A DNA stretch of 64,000 nucleotides from NORP309 sp964352735 (GTDB taxonomy: Bacteria > Pseudomonadota > Gammaproteobacteria > Xanthomonadales > Marinicellaceae): assembly GCA_964352735.1 (NCBI GenBank), contig CAYGTC010000003.1, positions 62,001 through 126,000 of the forward strand. The letters are read 5' to 3'. A model generated the notes under the pieces. That model searched no databases. It was not told the origin of the DNA and saw only the letters and a list, made by a program, of their open reading frames with translations. The stretch's first letter is position 1, and the number at the start of each line of letters is the position of its first letter. Shown here in pieces: positions 1 to 8,043 of the stretch. Made by a program: the position numbers and the translations under genes.

Positions 1-114
1 AATCAAACTCTTGATGGTGTACAGACTGCATTTTCTGCTTTACTGGTTGCAGTGGCTTTGGCTGTAGGATTGATTGCCGGGAACTTATTTGTGCCACCCA
101 AGAAGGCATTGTAA
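1..114 (+). CDS. C-terminal end of a membrane protein (5' truncated)
   Basis: The first 37 codons read openly in frame 1 to a TAA at 112-114. They encode a hydrophobic stretch rich in Ala, Val, Leu and Gly, followed by the short tail FVPPKKAL, which looks like the last transmembrane helix and cytosolic end of an integral membrane protein. The start and most of the gene lie upstream of the window. The family cannot be identified from this fragment; a multi-pass transporter of the threonine/serine exporter type is possible but is only a guess. Confidence 0.55.
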   Translation, partial: NQTLDGVQTAFSALLVAVALAVGLIAGNLFVPPKKAL

Positions 115-453
115 CTCAGTTATTGCAATGAATTATTAATCAGTATAATTATCTGTTAGATATTCAATATGCTGTGAGGCAATGGTTCTCAGAGTTTTTT
201 AGACCTGAATAATGAATAAAGTTGTACATTTTGTTGCGAAAAACTAAAATCATGAAAAATTAAGTTAATAAAACTTCAATGCCTAATGTTGCAATCTTTA
301 TGTTTTAATGCTCATGTACAAAATATTGTTCTTTGAAAAAGTATAACCTTTGTTATTCGTAAAAATATTTTGATGTAAAAAATGAGTGTGCCAGCTGTAA
401 GGTTTTGATGTTTATTATATTATTTGTCAAATTTTAAAAATTTTAAAAAATAT
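115..453. other. Intergenic region upstream of alaS
   Basis: This is a 339-base AT-rich stretch with stops in all frames and no recognisable RNA gene. The alaS promoter must lie here or further upstream, but I cannot pick one hexamer pair over others. No clear terminator hairpin follows the upstream gene. Confidence 0.5.
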
Positions 454-3075
454 ATGTATACAACCGCACAAGTAAGAAAGAAGTTCATAGAATATTTCAC
501 AGCACAAGGACACAAACAAGTACCCAGTAGCTCATTGATACCAGCAGAAGATCCAACTTTACTGTTTGTTAATGCAGGCATGGTTCAGTTTAAAGATATC
601 TTTTTAGGGGCTGAACAGCGTGGATATACTAGAGCTGTATCATCACAAAGGTGTGTCAGGGCTGGAGGTAAGCACAACGATTTAGATCAAGTGGGGTATA
701 CAGCAAGGCACCACACCTTTTTTGAAATGTTGGGCAACTTCAGTTTTGGTGATTATTTTAAAGAAGAAGCGATTGTTTATGCATGGGATTTTTTGACAAA
801 AGAATTGAGAATACCTGAAGATAAATTGTTGGTCACCGTTTTTGAAGAAGATGATGAAGCGGAAAAAATTTGGATTGAAAAAGTTGGCATAGCAGCTGAT
901 AAAGTATTGCGAATTGGTGCAAAAGACAACTTTTGGCAAATGGGTGATACAGGCCCTTGTGGACCTTGCACTGAAATCTTTTATGATCATGGGCCAAATA
1001 TTGCTGGTGGCCCACCAGGATCGGAAGATGAAGATGGAGATAGATTCATTGAAATATGGAACTTGGTGTTTATGCAATATGATCGTCAGGTTGATGGTCA
1101 ATTGCTGCCATTACCCAAGCCTTGTGTGGACACAGGTATGGGGCTTGAGAGAATATCTTCGATATTACAAAATCAACACAATAACTATGAGATAGATCTG
1201 TTTCAACACATCATAAAGTTTACCGCAAAGCAATTGCATGTAGATGACTTGGATAATCCTTCCTTAAAAGTTATTGCAGATCATATCAGAACCTGTGCTT
1301 TTTTGATTTGTGATGGTATACAGCCCAGTAATGAGGGAAGGGGTTATGTTTTGAGGAGAATCATTCGTCGAGCCATTAGGCATGGTTACAAGCTTGGCAG
1401 CAACGATATATTTTTTAATACAATATTACAACCACTGATTGACACCATGTCAGAGGCCTATCCTGAATTATCAGAAAACCAATCATTAATTATTAATGTG
1501 TTGACTCGAGAGGAACAAAGATTTGCTGAAACTTTAGAAACGGGTATGGGCTTGTTAAACAAGGCCATTAACGAACTAGAAGGCTCAATTATTTCTGGGG
1601 ATGTGGCATTTAAATTATATGATACCTATGGTTTTCCTTTTGATTTGACTCAAGATGTTGCAAGAGAGCATGATCTTACAGTTGATCAAATTGGTTTTGA
1701 TGTTTGTATGTCAGAGCAAAAGAAGCGTTCAAAAGCCTCTGGAAGTTTTGCTCAAGTAAATCAATTGCCCGCTGATGTGATTGCGAGCATTGATCCGACA
1801 AATTTCACGGGTTATGAACATGCCACAGGTCAGGCTAGAATTATTGCATTGGTCCAAGAAAATAAAGCAGTAAATAAGCTAGTCAAAGGAGATGAGGGTG
1901 TTGCGATACTTGATAGTTCACCATTTTATGCTGAATCGGGTGGCCAGATTGGCGATACAGGCATAATGACTGGCGCAAATTTTAAGATGCTTGTCAATGA
2001 TACGCAAAAATCAGCAGGGCAATATCATCTTCATATGATTAAAGTTCAAGATGGTGAAGTAGTCGTTCATGATAATGTTAATGTAGAAGTTAATGGAATC
2101 AGGCGCAATGATATTGTATTAAACCATACAGCAACCCATTTATTGCACAAAGTTTTGCAAGATCAACTGGGGGAACATGTGAAACAAAAAGGTTCTGTTG
2201 TTTCACCTGATAAGCTTAGGTTTGATTTTTCTCATGCAGATGCCATCACTACTGACCAGTTACATGCGATTGAAACTGAAGTTAATGATCACATTCGTAG
2301 CAATTATCATGCGCAAACAAAATTGATGACATATCAACAGGCACTTGATACTGGTGCGATGGCGTTGTTTGGAGAAAAATACGGTGAACATGTTCGTGTA
2401 TTAGACATCGGCGGTTATTCTGTAGAATTGTGCGGAGGGACCCATGTTAAATCTACAGGTGAGATTGGTTTATTTAAAATTGTCAGTGAAGCTTCAATAG
2501 CTGCTGGTATTCGCAGAATTGAAGCGGTTACAGGCATGAAGGCTATAAAGCATGTGCAGGATATAGAAAATGCGCTTTCTAATGTTATTCATGTTGCACA
2601 AGCATCTAAAGATAATGTTATCGATAAAGTACAAACCTTGATAAAACGTAACAAGGAAATTGAGAAAAAGCTGCAAGCTGCCGAAGCCAAGATGGCAGGC
2701 AATGCTGTACAGGATTTGTGGGGTAATATTGTTGAATATAATGGTGTTAAATATTTATTTGAGGTTATAGAGGGCGTTACTATTGATAATATGAGAACCA
2801 TGATCGACACATTTAAAAGTAAATATGAAAACGGTATCATAGTTCTTGCAAATTGCGAAAAAAATGATAAAGTGCAGCTGATTTGTTCAGTAAGTGAAAA
2901 ATTAACTGGGCAAATTAAGGCTGGTAATATTATCAGAAATATCGCTTCGCAAATTTCTGGAAAAGGTGGGGGTAGACCTGACTTTGCACAGGGCGGCGGA
3001 ACCAGTGATAAGGAAAATTTGAAACAACTTCTTGTGAATAATTTGGCTGAATTAAAAAACTTGATAAATATTTAA
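454..3075 (+). CDS. alaS: Alanine--tRNA ligase
   Basis: This class II synthetase charges tRNA-Ala with alanine in the cytoplasm and hydrolyses mischarged Ser- and Gly-tRNA-Ala through its editing domain. The reading frame can be extended to a TTG at 424, but ATG 454 gives the family's usual start (MYTTAQVRKKF), so I chose 873 residues, close to the E. coli length. The aminoacylation core occupies the first ~460 residues. The editing domain carries the zinc-binding pair HTATH (His558, His562) and CGGTH (Cys660, His664). The glycine-rich GGGRPDFAQGGG segment of the C-Ala domain is present near the end. No strong Shine-Dalgarno is visible before ATG 454. csrA follows 138 bases downstream, as in many gammaproteobacteria. 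Confidence 0.97.
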   Translation: MYTTAQVRKKFIEYFTAQGHKQVPSSSLIPAEDPTLLFVNAGMVQFKDIFLGAEQRGYTRAVSSQRCVRAGGKHNDLDQVGYTARHHTFFEMLGNFSFGDYFKEEAIVYAWDFLTKELRIPEDKLLVTVFEEDDEAEKIWIEKVGIAADKVLRIGAKDNFWQMGDTGPCGPCTEIFYDHGPNIAGGPPGSEDEDGDRFIEIWNLVFMQYDRQVDGQLLPLPKPCVDTGMGLERISSILQNQHNNYEIDLFQHIIKFTAKQLHVDDLDNPSLKVIADHIRTCAFLICDGIQPSNEGRGYVLRRIIRRAIRHGYKLGSNDIFFNTILQPLIDTMSEAYPELSENQSLIINVLTREEQRFAETLETGMGLLNKAINELEGSIISGDVAFKLYDTYGFPFDLTQDVAREHDLTVDQIGFDVCMSEQKKRSKASGSFAQVNQLPADVIASIDPTNFTGYEHATGQARIIALVQENKAVNKLVKGDEGVAILDSSPFYAESGGQIGDTGIMTGANFKMLVNDTQKSAGQYHLHMIKVQDGEVVVHDNVNVEVNGIRRNDIVLNHTATHLLHKVLQDQLGEHVKQKGSVVSPDKLRFDFSHADAITTDQLHAIETEVNDHIRSNYHAQTKLMTYQQALDTGAMALFGEKYGEHVRVLDIGGYSVELCGGTHVKSTGEIGLFKIVSEASIAAGIRRIEAVTGMKAIKHVQDIENALSNVIHVAQASKDNVIDKVQTLIKRNKEIEKKLQAAEAKMAGNAVQDLWGNIVEYNGVKYLFEVIEGVTIDNMRTMIDTFKSKYENGIIVLANCEKNDKVQLICSVSEKLTGQIKAGNIIRNIASQISGKGGGRPDFAQGGGTSDKENLKQLLVNNLAELKNLINI

Positions 3076-3170
3076 TAAAAGACTTCAAATTCTGTTAAAA
3101 ATGTAGTCTAATGCCTCTCCTAGATTTTATGGATAAAATTAAATAACAAATATAATAAATATTCCCCGTG

Positions 3171-3213
3171 AAGGAAAAAAACAGGATATAACAGGATATA
3201 ACAGGAGATTAAG
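3171..3213 (+). promoter_or_regulatory. csrA leader with tandem CsrA-type GGA sites overlapping the ribosome binding site
   Basis: Immediately before the csrA start are three head-to-tail 10-base units: ACAGGATATA (3181-3190), the same again (3191-3200), and ACAGGAGATT (3201-3210), whose GGAG is the likely Shine-Dalgarno. A further AAGGAA lies at 3171-3176. CsrA/RsmA proteins bind ACA(N)GGA motifs and often repress their own translation. The regular 10-base phasing is seen directly; autoregulation is inferred. Confidence 0.65.
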
Positions 3214-3429
3214 ATGTTGATATTAACTCGTCGTGTTGGCGAAACATTAATGATAGGTGATGATGTTACCGTGACAGTACTCGGTGTTAAAGGTAATCAG
3301 GTTAGAATAGGAATTAATGCGCCAAAGGAAATAGCAGTACATAGAGAAGAAATCTATGAGCGCATTAAAAATGAGCAAGGTAAGGATTCAGATCAGTCTT
3401 CTGATGAAGACAGTATTGGTAATCAGTAG
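3214..3429 (+). CDS. csrA: Carbon storage regulator, RNA-binding protein CsrA
   Basis: This small dimeric RNA-binding protein controls translation and stability of target mRNAs by binding GGA motifs in leaders, and governs metabolism, biofilm and secondary metabolism in gammaproteobacteria. The 71-residue product starts with the nearly invariant MLILTRRVGETLMIGDDV and contains the IGINAPKEIAVHREEIYERI core, including the RNA-binding Arg of VHREE. The last ~18 residues are an acidic, Ser-rich tail (QSSDEDSIGNQ) of the variable type seen in the family. The ribosome binding site is embedded in a repeat of candidate CsrA sites. Genes alaS upstream and tRNA-Ser downstream match the common gammaproteobacterial order. 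Confidence 0.97.
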   Translation: MLILTRRVGETLMIGDDVTVTVLGVKGNQVRIGINAPKEIAVHREEIYERIKNEQGKDSDQSSDEDSIGNQ

Positions 3430-3503
3430 AGTTTTATGATCTATGGTTTTTGTTTTTAATCATAGGTCTAATATTTAGAAATTTTATTTCTAAATCTGTA
3501 TAT

Positions 3504-3594
3504 GGAGAGATGGCCGAGTGGCTGAAGGCGCTCCCCTGCTAAGGGAGTATGGGTTAAAAGCCCATCGAGGGTTCGAATCCCTCTCTCTCCGCCA
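3504..3594 (+). tRNA. tRNA-Ser (GCU)
   Basis: A complete cloverleaf with a long variable arm is present. The 7-bp acceptor GGAGAGA pairs with TCTCTCC, the anticodon loop reads CT-GCT-AA within the stem CCCCT/AGGGG-type helix, the T loop is GTTCGAATC, and an encoded CCA ends the gene. The GCT anticodon reads AGC/AGU serine codons. The gene follows csrA by 74 bases. Confidence 0.97.
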
Positions 3595-3648
3595 CTAATT
3601 TCAAAAAATATTCTTAGAATCTTTTTTGAAATAAAGCGGAAAATTATG

Positions 3649-3677
3649 TTGACAAGTTTGTAAATTGTCCTCATAAT
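3649..3677 (+). promoter_or_regulatory. Sigma70 promoter of the tRNA-Arg gene
   Basis: A perfect -35 box TTGACA (3649-3654) is separated by exactly 17 bases from CATAAT (3672-3677), which matches the -10 consensus in five of six positions. A GC-rich stretch (GCGCCGC) follows the -10 box, the discriminator type associated with stringent control of stable RNA genes. The tRNA begins 20 bases later. Confidence 0.85.
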
Positions 3678-3696
3678 GCGCCGCTCAAAACAGAGA

Positions 3697-3773
3697 GCGC
3701 CCGTAGCTCAGCTGGATAGAGTACCTGGCTACGAACCAGGTGGTCGGAGGTTCGAATCCTTCCGGGCGTGCCA
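3697..3773 (+). tRNA. tRNA-Arg (ACG)
   Basis: The cloverleaf is complete. Acceptor GCGCCCG pairs with CGGGCGT (a G-U at the first pair), the anticodon stem CCTGG/CCAGG encloses CT-ACG-AA, the T arm is GGAGG-TTCGAATCC, and CCA is encoded. The A34 of this ACG anticodon is normally edited to inosine by TadA to read CGN codons. Confidence 0.97.
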
Positions 3774-3887
3774 ATTTTTATTGGAATATCTGTTAATGTT
3801 AAAATGAACTGATATGGTTATTATTTTTGAACAAATCACCATAAACTTGAAATTAACATATTTTTACGAAAATTTATCATTATATGA

Positions 3888-3916
3888 TTGACCTAGAAAG
3901 TTTTTATCAATAAAAT
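3888..3916 (+). promoter_or_regulatory. Sigma70 promoter of the tRNA Pro-Arg-His-Leu operon
   Basis: TTGACC (3888-3893; five of six consensus bases) lies 17 bases before TAAAAT (3911-3916; five of six). A GC-richer patch GCCACGCC follows. The first tRNA starts 74 bases downstream, so the primary transcript would have a leader processed by RNases. It likely drives all four tRNAs and may read into tig. Confidence 0.7.
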
Positions 3917-3990
3917 GCCACGCCTTCATTAAGATGTGATGTTGAATAAAGGTTGATTTTAAATGATATAAGTATCATGAAGTATTAGAT

Positions 3991-4067
3991 CGGGGTATAG
4001 CGCAGTCTGGTAGCGCAACTGCTTTGGGAGCAGTGGGTCGGGAGTTCGAATCTCTCTACCCCGACCA
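3991..4067 (+). tRNA. tRNA-Pro (UGG)
   Basis: Acceptor CGGGGTA pairs with TACCCCG, the anticodon stem ACTGC/GCAGT holds TT-TGG-GA, the T arm is GGGAG-TTCGAATCTC, and ACCA is encoded at the 3' end. It is the first gene of a four-tRNA cluster. Confidence 0.97.
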
Positions 4068-4083
4068 ATTTTATATATGCCAG

Positions 4084-4160
4084 GCGCTCGTAGCTCAACT
4101 GGATAGAGCATCGCCCTTCTAAGGCGAGGGTTGCAGGTTCGAGTCCTGCCGAGCGTGCCA
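4084..4160 (+). tRNA. tRNA-Arg (UCU)
   Basis: Acceptor GCGCTCG pairs with CGAGCGT, the anticodon stem TCGCC/GGCGA encloses CT-TCT-AA, and the T arm and GCCA end are intact. It reads AGA/AGG arginine codons and lies 16 bases after tRNA-Pro. Confidence 0.97.
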
Positions 4161-4186
4161 GTACAATGGTTACTGGATAAAAATAT

Positions 4187-4263
4187 GGCGGTCGTAGCTC
4201 AGTTGGTAGAGCCCAGGATTGTGATTCCTGTTGTCGCGGGTTCGAGACCCGTCGTCCGCCCCA
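4187..4263 (+). tRNA. tRNA-His (GUG)
   Basis: The gene encodes the extra 5' G(-1) opposite discriminator C typical of bacterial tRNA-His, the anticodon stem CAGGA/TCCTG around TT-GTG-AT, and a 3' CCA. The acceptor arms GCGGTCG and CGTCCGC pair except for a T-T opposition at position 5:68, which is unusual. The T stem has a closing G-U at 49:65. Everything else is standard, so I regard the gene as functional. Confidence 0.95.
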
Positions 4264-4333
4264 ATAATATTGATATTGTAAATCAAGTCACACAATTCAT
4301 TACTCTTAATGAATATTGCCTAACAAGGTAGAA

Positions 4334-4419
<86 letters not shown>

Positions 4420-4448
4420 TTCACTCAAAATACTAATTTGGAGCAACA

Positions 4449-5756
4449 ATGCAAATCTCAATAGAAAAAACTGAAGGTTTGGAAAGGAATGTTAACGTAT
4501 TAATTCCTGCAGAAAATATTAACTCGCAAGTCGCCGAGAAATTAAAAGAAATCAGTAAACAGGTTAAAATCAAAGGGTTTAGACCTGGGAAAGTGCCTAA
4601 AAACATTCTTACTCAACGATATGGTGTTCATGCCAGGCAAGAAGTACTTGGCGAAATCATGAAATCTGCTATCCAAAAAGCGGTTGAAGAAAATGAATTG
4701 TCTATCGCTGAAACCCCTGAAGTTACTGAAGCAAAAGATCTGGAAGATGGTGGATACGAATTTGTTGCAAAACTTGAACTGATGCCTGAAGTGCCAACAA
4801 TTGATTATTCAAAAATAGTTGTTAATACTGAAGCCTCAGAAGTTACAGATAAAGACATCGATAAGATGATCAAAAAATTGCAAAAGCAAAAACAAGAATG
4901 GAAAGATTCCAAAGCAAAAATTGCCAAAGGTGATTTGATCACACTTAATTATTCAGCTAAAGATGGCGATACCATTGTATATCCAGAATCTGGAGAAGAG
5001 AAAATGGGAATTTTGCTTGGTGAAAGTGGAGTCCCTGATGAATTGGTTAAGGATATTATTGGTAAAAAATCTGGAGAATCTGCTACGTTAAGATTGTCAT
5101 TCCCTGATGTTTTCAATGTGCAAGAGCTAGCTGGAAAAGAAGTTGATTTCTCATATGAAATTGGTGATCATAAACGCGGCAGCTTACCTAAGGTTGATGA
5201 AGAGTTTGTCAAAGCTTTTGGTGTTGAGTCTGGAAAAGAAGATGACTTAAAAAATGAAATTAAGGAAAATCTTACTAGGGAATTGACTAATGCCATTGAA
5301 GTAAAAAATAAAAACCATGTTTTATCAGCTTTAAGAAGCGAAGTGAAAGACATACAGATCTCGGATAAAATGATTGAGAGAGAAAGTGCTGCGCTTGCTC
5401 ATCAATCCATGGAACAAGCAAAGCAAATGGGTGTTGAAAACCCTGCTCATCCTGATCACAAAAATTTTGAAGAAAAAGCCAAAGAAAGAATCATTAATTC
5501 TTTAATCATTAATAATGTAGCTAAGGAACAAAGTTTGCAAGTCGATTACACAAAAGTAAGGGAAAAGGTTATTGAAGTTTCGCAAACTTTTGAAAATCCT
5601 CCTCTAATTGTTGAATACTACTACAAAACACCAGAATTATTATCATCAGTTGAAAATGCTGTAATGGAAAATCAAGTGATTGAATGGATAACTTCTCAGG
5701 TTGAAGTTAAAGAAATTCAAGTGCCGTTTGATGAGTTAATGAATCCTGTAGCTTAA
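4449..5756 (+). CDS. tig: Trigger factor, ribosome-associated chaperone and prolyl isomerase
   Basis: Trigger factor docks at ribosomal protein L23 near the exit tunnel and shields nascent chains; its FKBP-type domain isomerises peptidyl-prolyl bonds. The 435-residue length is typical. The N-terminal ribosome-binding domain carries the signature GFRPGKVPKNILTQRYG (about residues 43-59). The FKBP-like PPIase domain spans roughly residues 150-245 (with GDLITLNYSAKDGD), and the C-terminal helical chaperone arms follow. A GGAG sits about 6 bases before ATG 4449. The clpP-clpX-lon block follows, as in most proteobacteria. Confidence 0.97.
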   Translation: MQISIEKTEGLERNVNVLIPAENINSQVAEKLKEISKQVKIKGFRPGKVPKNILTQRYGVHARQEVLGEIMKSAIQKAVEENELSIAETPEVTEAKDLEDGGYEFVAKLELMPEVPTIDYSKIVVNTEASEVTDKDIDKMIKKLQKQKQEWKDSKAKIAKGDLITLNYSAKDGDTIVYPESGEEKMGILLGESGVPDELVKDIIGKKSGESATLRLSFPDVFNVQELAGKEVDFSYEIGDHKRGSLPKVDEEFVKAFGVESGKEDDLKNEIKENLTRELTNAIEVKNKNHVLSALRSEVKDIQISDKMIERESAALAHQSMEQAKQMGVENPAHPDHKNFEEKAKERIINSLIINNVAKEQSLQVDYTKVREKVIEVSQTFENPPLIVEYYYKTPELLSSVENAVMENQVIEWITSQVEVKEIQVPFDELMNPVA

Positions 5757-5797
5757 TTAAGAAGATCACATTAAAGATAAAAGAGGATAAGACAGTT

Positions 5798-6403
5798 ATG
5801 TCAAAATTTGAAGAAATGATGAATTTGGTTCCGATGGTGGTTGAACAAACCTCCAGAGGCGAACGTTCCTATGATATTTTTTCTCGATTATTGAAAGAGA
5901 GAATTATATTTATGATTGGTCAAGTCGAAGATCAAATGGCAAACTTGATTGTTGCTCAACTGTTATTTCTTGAAGCAGAAAACTCGGAAAAAGACATCTC
6001 TTTGTATATCAATAGCCCAGGCGGCGTTGTAACAGCGGGTATGTCAATTTATGACACCATGCAGTTTATAAAACCTGATGTGAGTACCATTTGCATGGGA
6101 CAAGCTGCAAGTATGGGTTCATTGATTTTAACTGCTGGAGCAAAGGGAAAGCGTTTTTCATTGCCCAGTTCTAGGATCATGATTCACCAATTGTCAGGCG
6201 GATATCAGGGGCAAGCTTCAGACATAAATATACACGCCACAGAGGCTTTGAAATTAAAAGAAAAGCTTAACACGGTGATGTCTAAACATACGGGTCAAAC
6301 TGTTGAAACAATTGAAAAAGATACTGATAGAGACAATTTTTTCAGTGCAGACGAAGCTGTTTCCTACGGATTGATTGATGAAGTCATTGAGCACCGTAAG
6401 TAA
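5798..6403 (+). CDS. clpP: ATP-dependent Clp protease proteolytic subunit ClpP
   Basis: ClpP forms the double-heptamer serine protease barrel that degrades substrates unfolded by ClpX or ClpA in the cytoplasm. The 201-residue product carries the catalytic triad in standard context: Ser105 in GQAASMGS, His130 in RIMIHQ, and Asp179 in TDRDNFF, with the same spacing as E. coli Ser111/His136/Asp185. The N-terminal propeptide is short. AGAGGA lies about 13 bases before ATG 5798. A strong hairpin terminator follows, so clpX is probably transcribed at least partly from its own promoter. Confidence 0.97.
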   Translation: MSKFEEMMNLVPMVVEQTSRGERSYDIFSRLLKERIIFMIGQVEDQMANLIVAQLLFLEAENSEKDISLYINSPGGVVTAGMSIYDTMQFIKPDVSTICMGQAASMGSLILTAGAKGKRFSLPSSRIMIHQLSGGYQGQASDINIHATEALKLKEKLNTVMSKHTGQTVETIEKDTDRDNFFSADEAVSYGLIDEVIEHRK

Positions 6404-6430
6404 CTTTAAGTTTTTCTGTTGATTATAAAA

Positions 6431-6480
6431 AAAAGCCAATAGTGTAGCAGAGTTTTTTGCTACACATTGGCTTTTTTTTT
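6431..6480 (+). terminator. Rho-independent terminator after clpP
   Basis: AAAAGCCAAT plus GTGTAGCA pairs with TGCTACAC plus ATTGGCTTTT around a short GAGTTTTT loop, with one unpaired A in the left arm. It is followed by a run of T and preceded by a run of A, so it could act on either strand. It begins 28 bases after the clpP stop. Confidence 0.9.
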
Positions 6481-6687
6481 GTGACAATTGTTTTCAAAAG
6501 ATTGAAAATATCCCTTTAAATGTGTGAATCAACCCTTATAGTAAGGTAAAAGACATTATAAGATTAAAAATGCAGGGATTGTGCTTTAGACAATTGTGTA
6601 AATTAAGTAGAATACTGAATAAGAAATACAAATGACTGTATATTTTGAAAAATAAACAAGACATCTCCACAATGGAAGAAAGAAAAC

Positions 6688-7968
6688 ATGACAAAAAAAA
6701 CAGATGATACTACTACAGAAGATTTAAAACATTGTAGTTTTTGTGGCAAAAGTCAGCAAGAAGTGCCAAAACTTATCGCAGGACCTAGTGTCTATATATG
6801 TGATGAGTGTGTTGATTTATGTAATGAAATTATAAAAGATGAATTTGAAGACGCTCTAAATAATGAAGAAACTGAGTTGCCAACACCAAAGACCATTCAT
6901 CAATACTTAAATGATTATGTCATAGGACAGGAGCATGCCAAAAAAGTCTTGTCTGTAGCTGTATACAATCACTATAAACGTGTTAAGTCAAATTTGAAAA
7001 ATAAGAATAATAAAGATGATATAGAGCTTTCTAAATCAAACATTCTTTTGGTGGGTCCAACTGGATCTGGTAAAACCTTATTAGCAGAAACTTTGGCTAA
7101 AGTGTTAAACGTTCCATTTACTATTGCAGATGCGACGTCATTGACAGAAGCTGGTTATGTTGGTGAAGATGTCGAAAACATCATACAGAAATTGTTGCAA
7201 AAATGTGATTATGATGTTGAAAAAGCAGAAAGTGGGATAGTTTATTTGGATGAAATTGATAAAATTTCTCGAAAAGCTGAAAACCCATCAATTACTCGGG
7301 ATGTTTCAGGTGAAGGTGTGCAACAAGCCTTATTAAAGTTAATTGAGGGGACAGTTGCATCGGTTCCTCCTCAAGGTGGAAGAAAGCACCCTCAGCAAGA
7401 ATTCTTACAAGTTGATACTAAAAACATTTTATTTATTTGTGGTGGAGCGTTTTCAGGGCTTGAAAAAATTATTGAACAACGTTCAAATCAAACCGGAATT
7501 GGTTTTTCTGCCAATGTTAAGAAAATCAAGAAAGATCATGAGGAATTGGCATTGTTCAAGGATTTGCAGCCAGATGATTTGGTTGGTTATGGTTTGATTC
7601 CTGAATTTGTGGGTCGTCTGCCAGTAATTGCTACATTGGAAATGCTTGATGAAGCCGCCTTGGTTAAAATATTAGTAGAACCTAAAAATGCCATCACAAA
7701 ACAGTTTAAATACATGTTTGATTTAGATGGTGTTGAATTGGATATCAGAGAAGATGCCTTAATTTCTATTGCAAAGAAAGCTTTAAAACGGAAAACTGGG
7801 GCAAGGGGCCTTAGGACGATAATGGAAAAGGCCTTGCTCGACATTATGTATGATATTCCAGATATGGATGATGTTAAAAAAGTAGTGGTTGATAGAGCTG
7901 TCATTGAAGAGGGTAATAACCCAATCATCGTTAGAGACAGTGTGGCAAAAGTTGTTAATGAAAAATAG
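6688..7968 (+). CDS. clpX: ATP-dependent Clp protease ATP-binding subunit ClpX
   Basis: ClpX is the AAA+ hexameric unfoldase that recognises tagged substrates and feeds them to ClpP. The 426-residue product begins with the C4 zinc-binding domain (Cys16, Cys19, Cys38, Cys41). Walker A GPTGSGKT is at residues 123-130, pore-loop GYVGEDVE follows, Walker B reads IVYLDEIDKI, and the RKH loop lies in GGRKHPQQEF. The ClpP-contacting IGF loop is at 271-273 (GIGFSANVKK). A GGAAGAAAG ribosome binding site precedes ATG 6688. The 284-base gap to clpP contains a terminator, and the rest is AT-rich with no clear sigma32 promoter that I can identify. Confidence 0.97.
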   Translation: MTKKTDDTTTEDLKHCSFCGKSQQEVPKLIAGPSVYICDECVDLCNEIIKDEFEDALNNEETELPTPKTIHQYLNDYVIGQEHAKKVLSVAVYNHYKRVKSNLKNKNNKDDIELSKSNILLVGPTGSGKTLLAETLAKVLNVPFTIADATSLTEAGYVGEDVENIIQKLLQKCDYDVEKAESGIVYLDEIDKISRKAENPSITRDVSGEGVQQALLKLIEGTVASVPPQGGRKHPQQEFLQVDTKNILFICGGAFSGLEKIIEQRSNQTGIGFSANVKKIKKDHEELALFKDLQPDDLVGYGLIPEFVGRLPVIATLEMLDEAALVKILVEPKNAITKQFKYMFDLDGVELDIREDALISIAKKALKRKTGARGLRTIMEKALLDIMYDIPDMDDVKKVVVDRAVIEEGNNPIIVRDSVAKVVNEK

Positions 7969-8043
7969 CAAATTTTACACATTGCACATTTTAACAGTAC
8001 ATAAATCTAATGGATCAGTCCAAATATAAAAGTAAAAAAAAAT

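Noticed and set aside
424..453. TTG start for alaS ten codons upstream
   Set aside because: ATG 454 gives the conserved N-terminus and the usual length; the extension is low-complexity Asn/Phe/Lys.
3181..3210. The ACAGGATATA tandem as a simple satellite
   Set aside because: The units overlap the csrA ribosome binding site and match CsrA-site consensus, so a regulatory reading is more likely.
3468..3674. Minus-strand open frame of 68 codons across tRNA-Ser
   Set aside because: Its peptide is the classic artefact of translating the complement of a tRNA-Ser gene; the tRNA is fully supported on the + strand.
4131..4331. Plus-strand open frame of 66 codons across tRNA-Arg and tRNA-His
   Set aside because: It overlaps mature tRNA sequence and reads only tRNA-derived words; no independent start signal.
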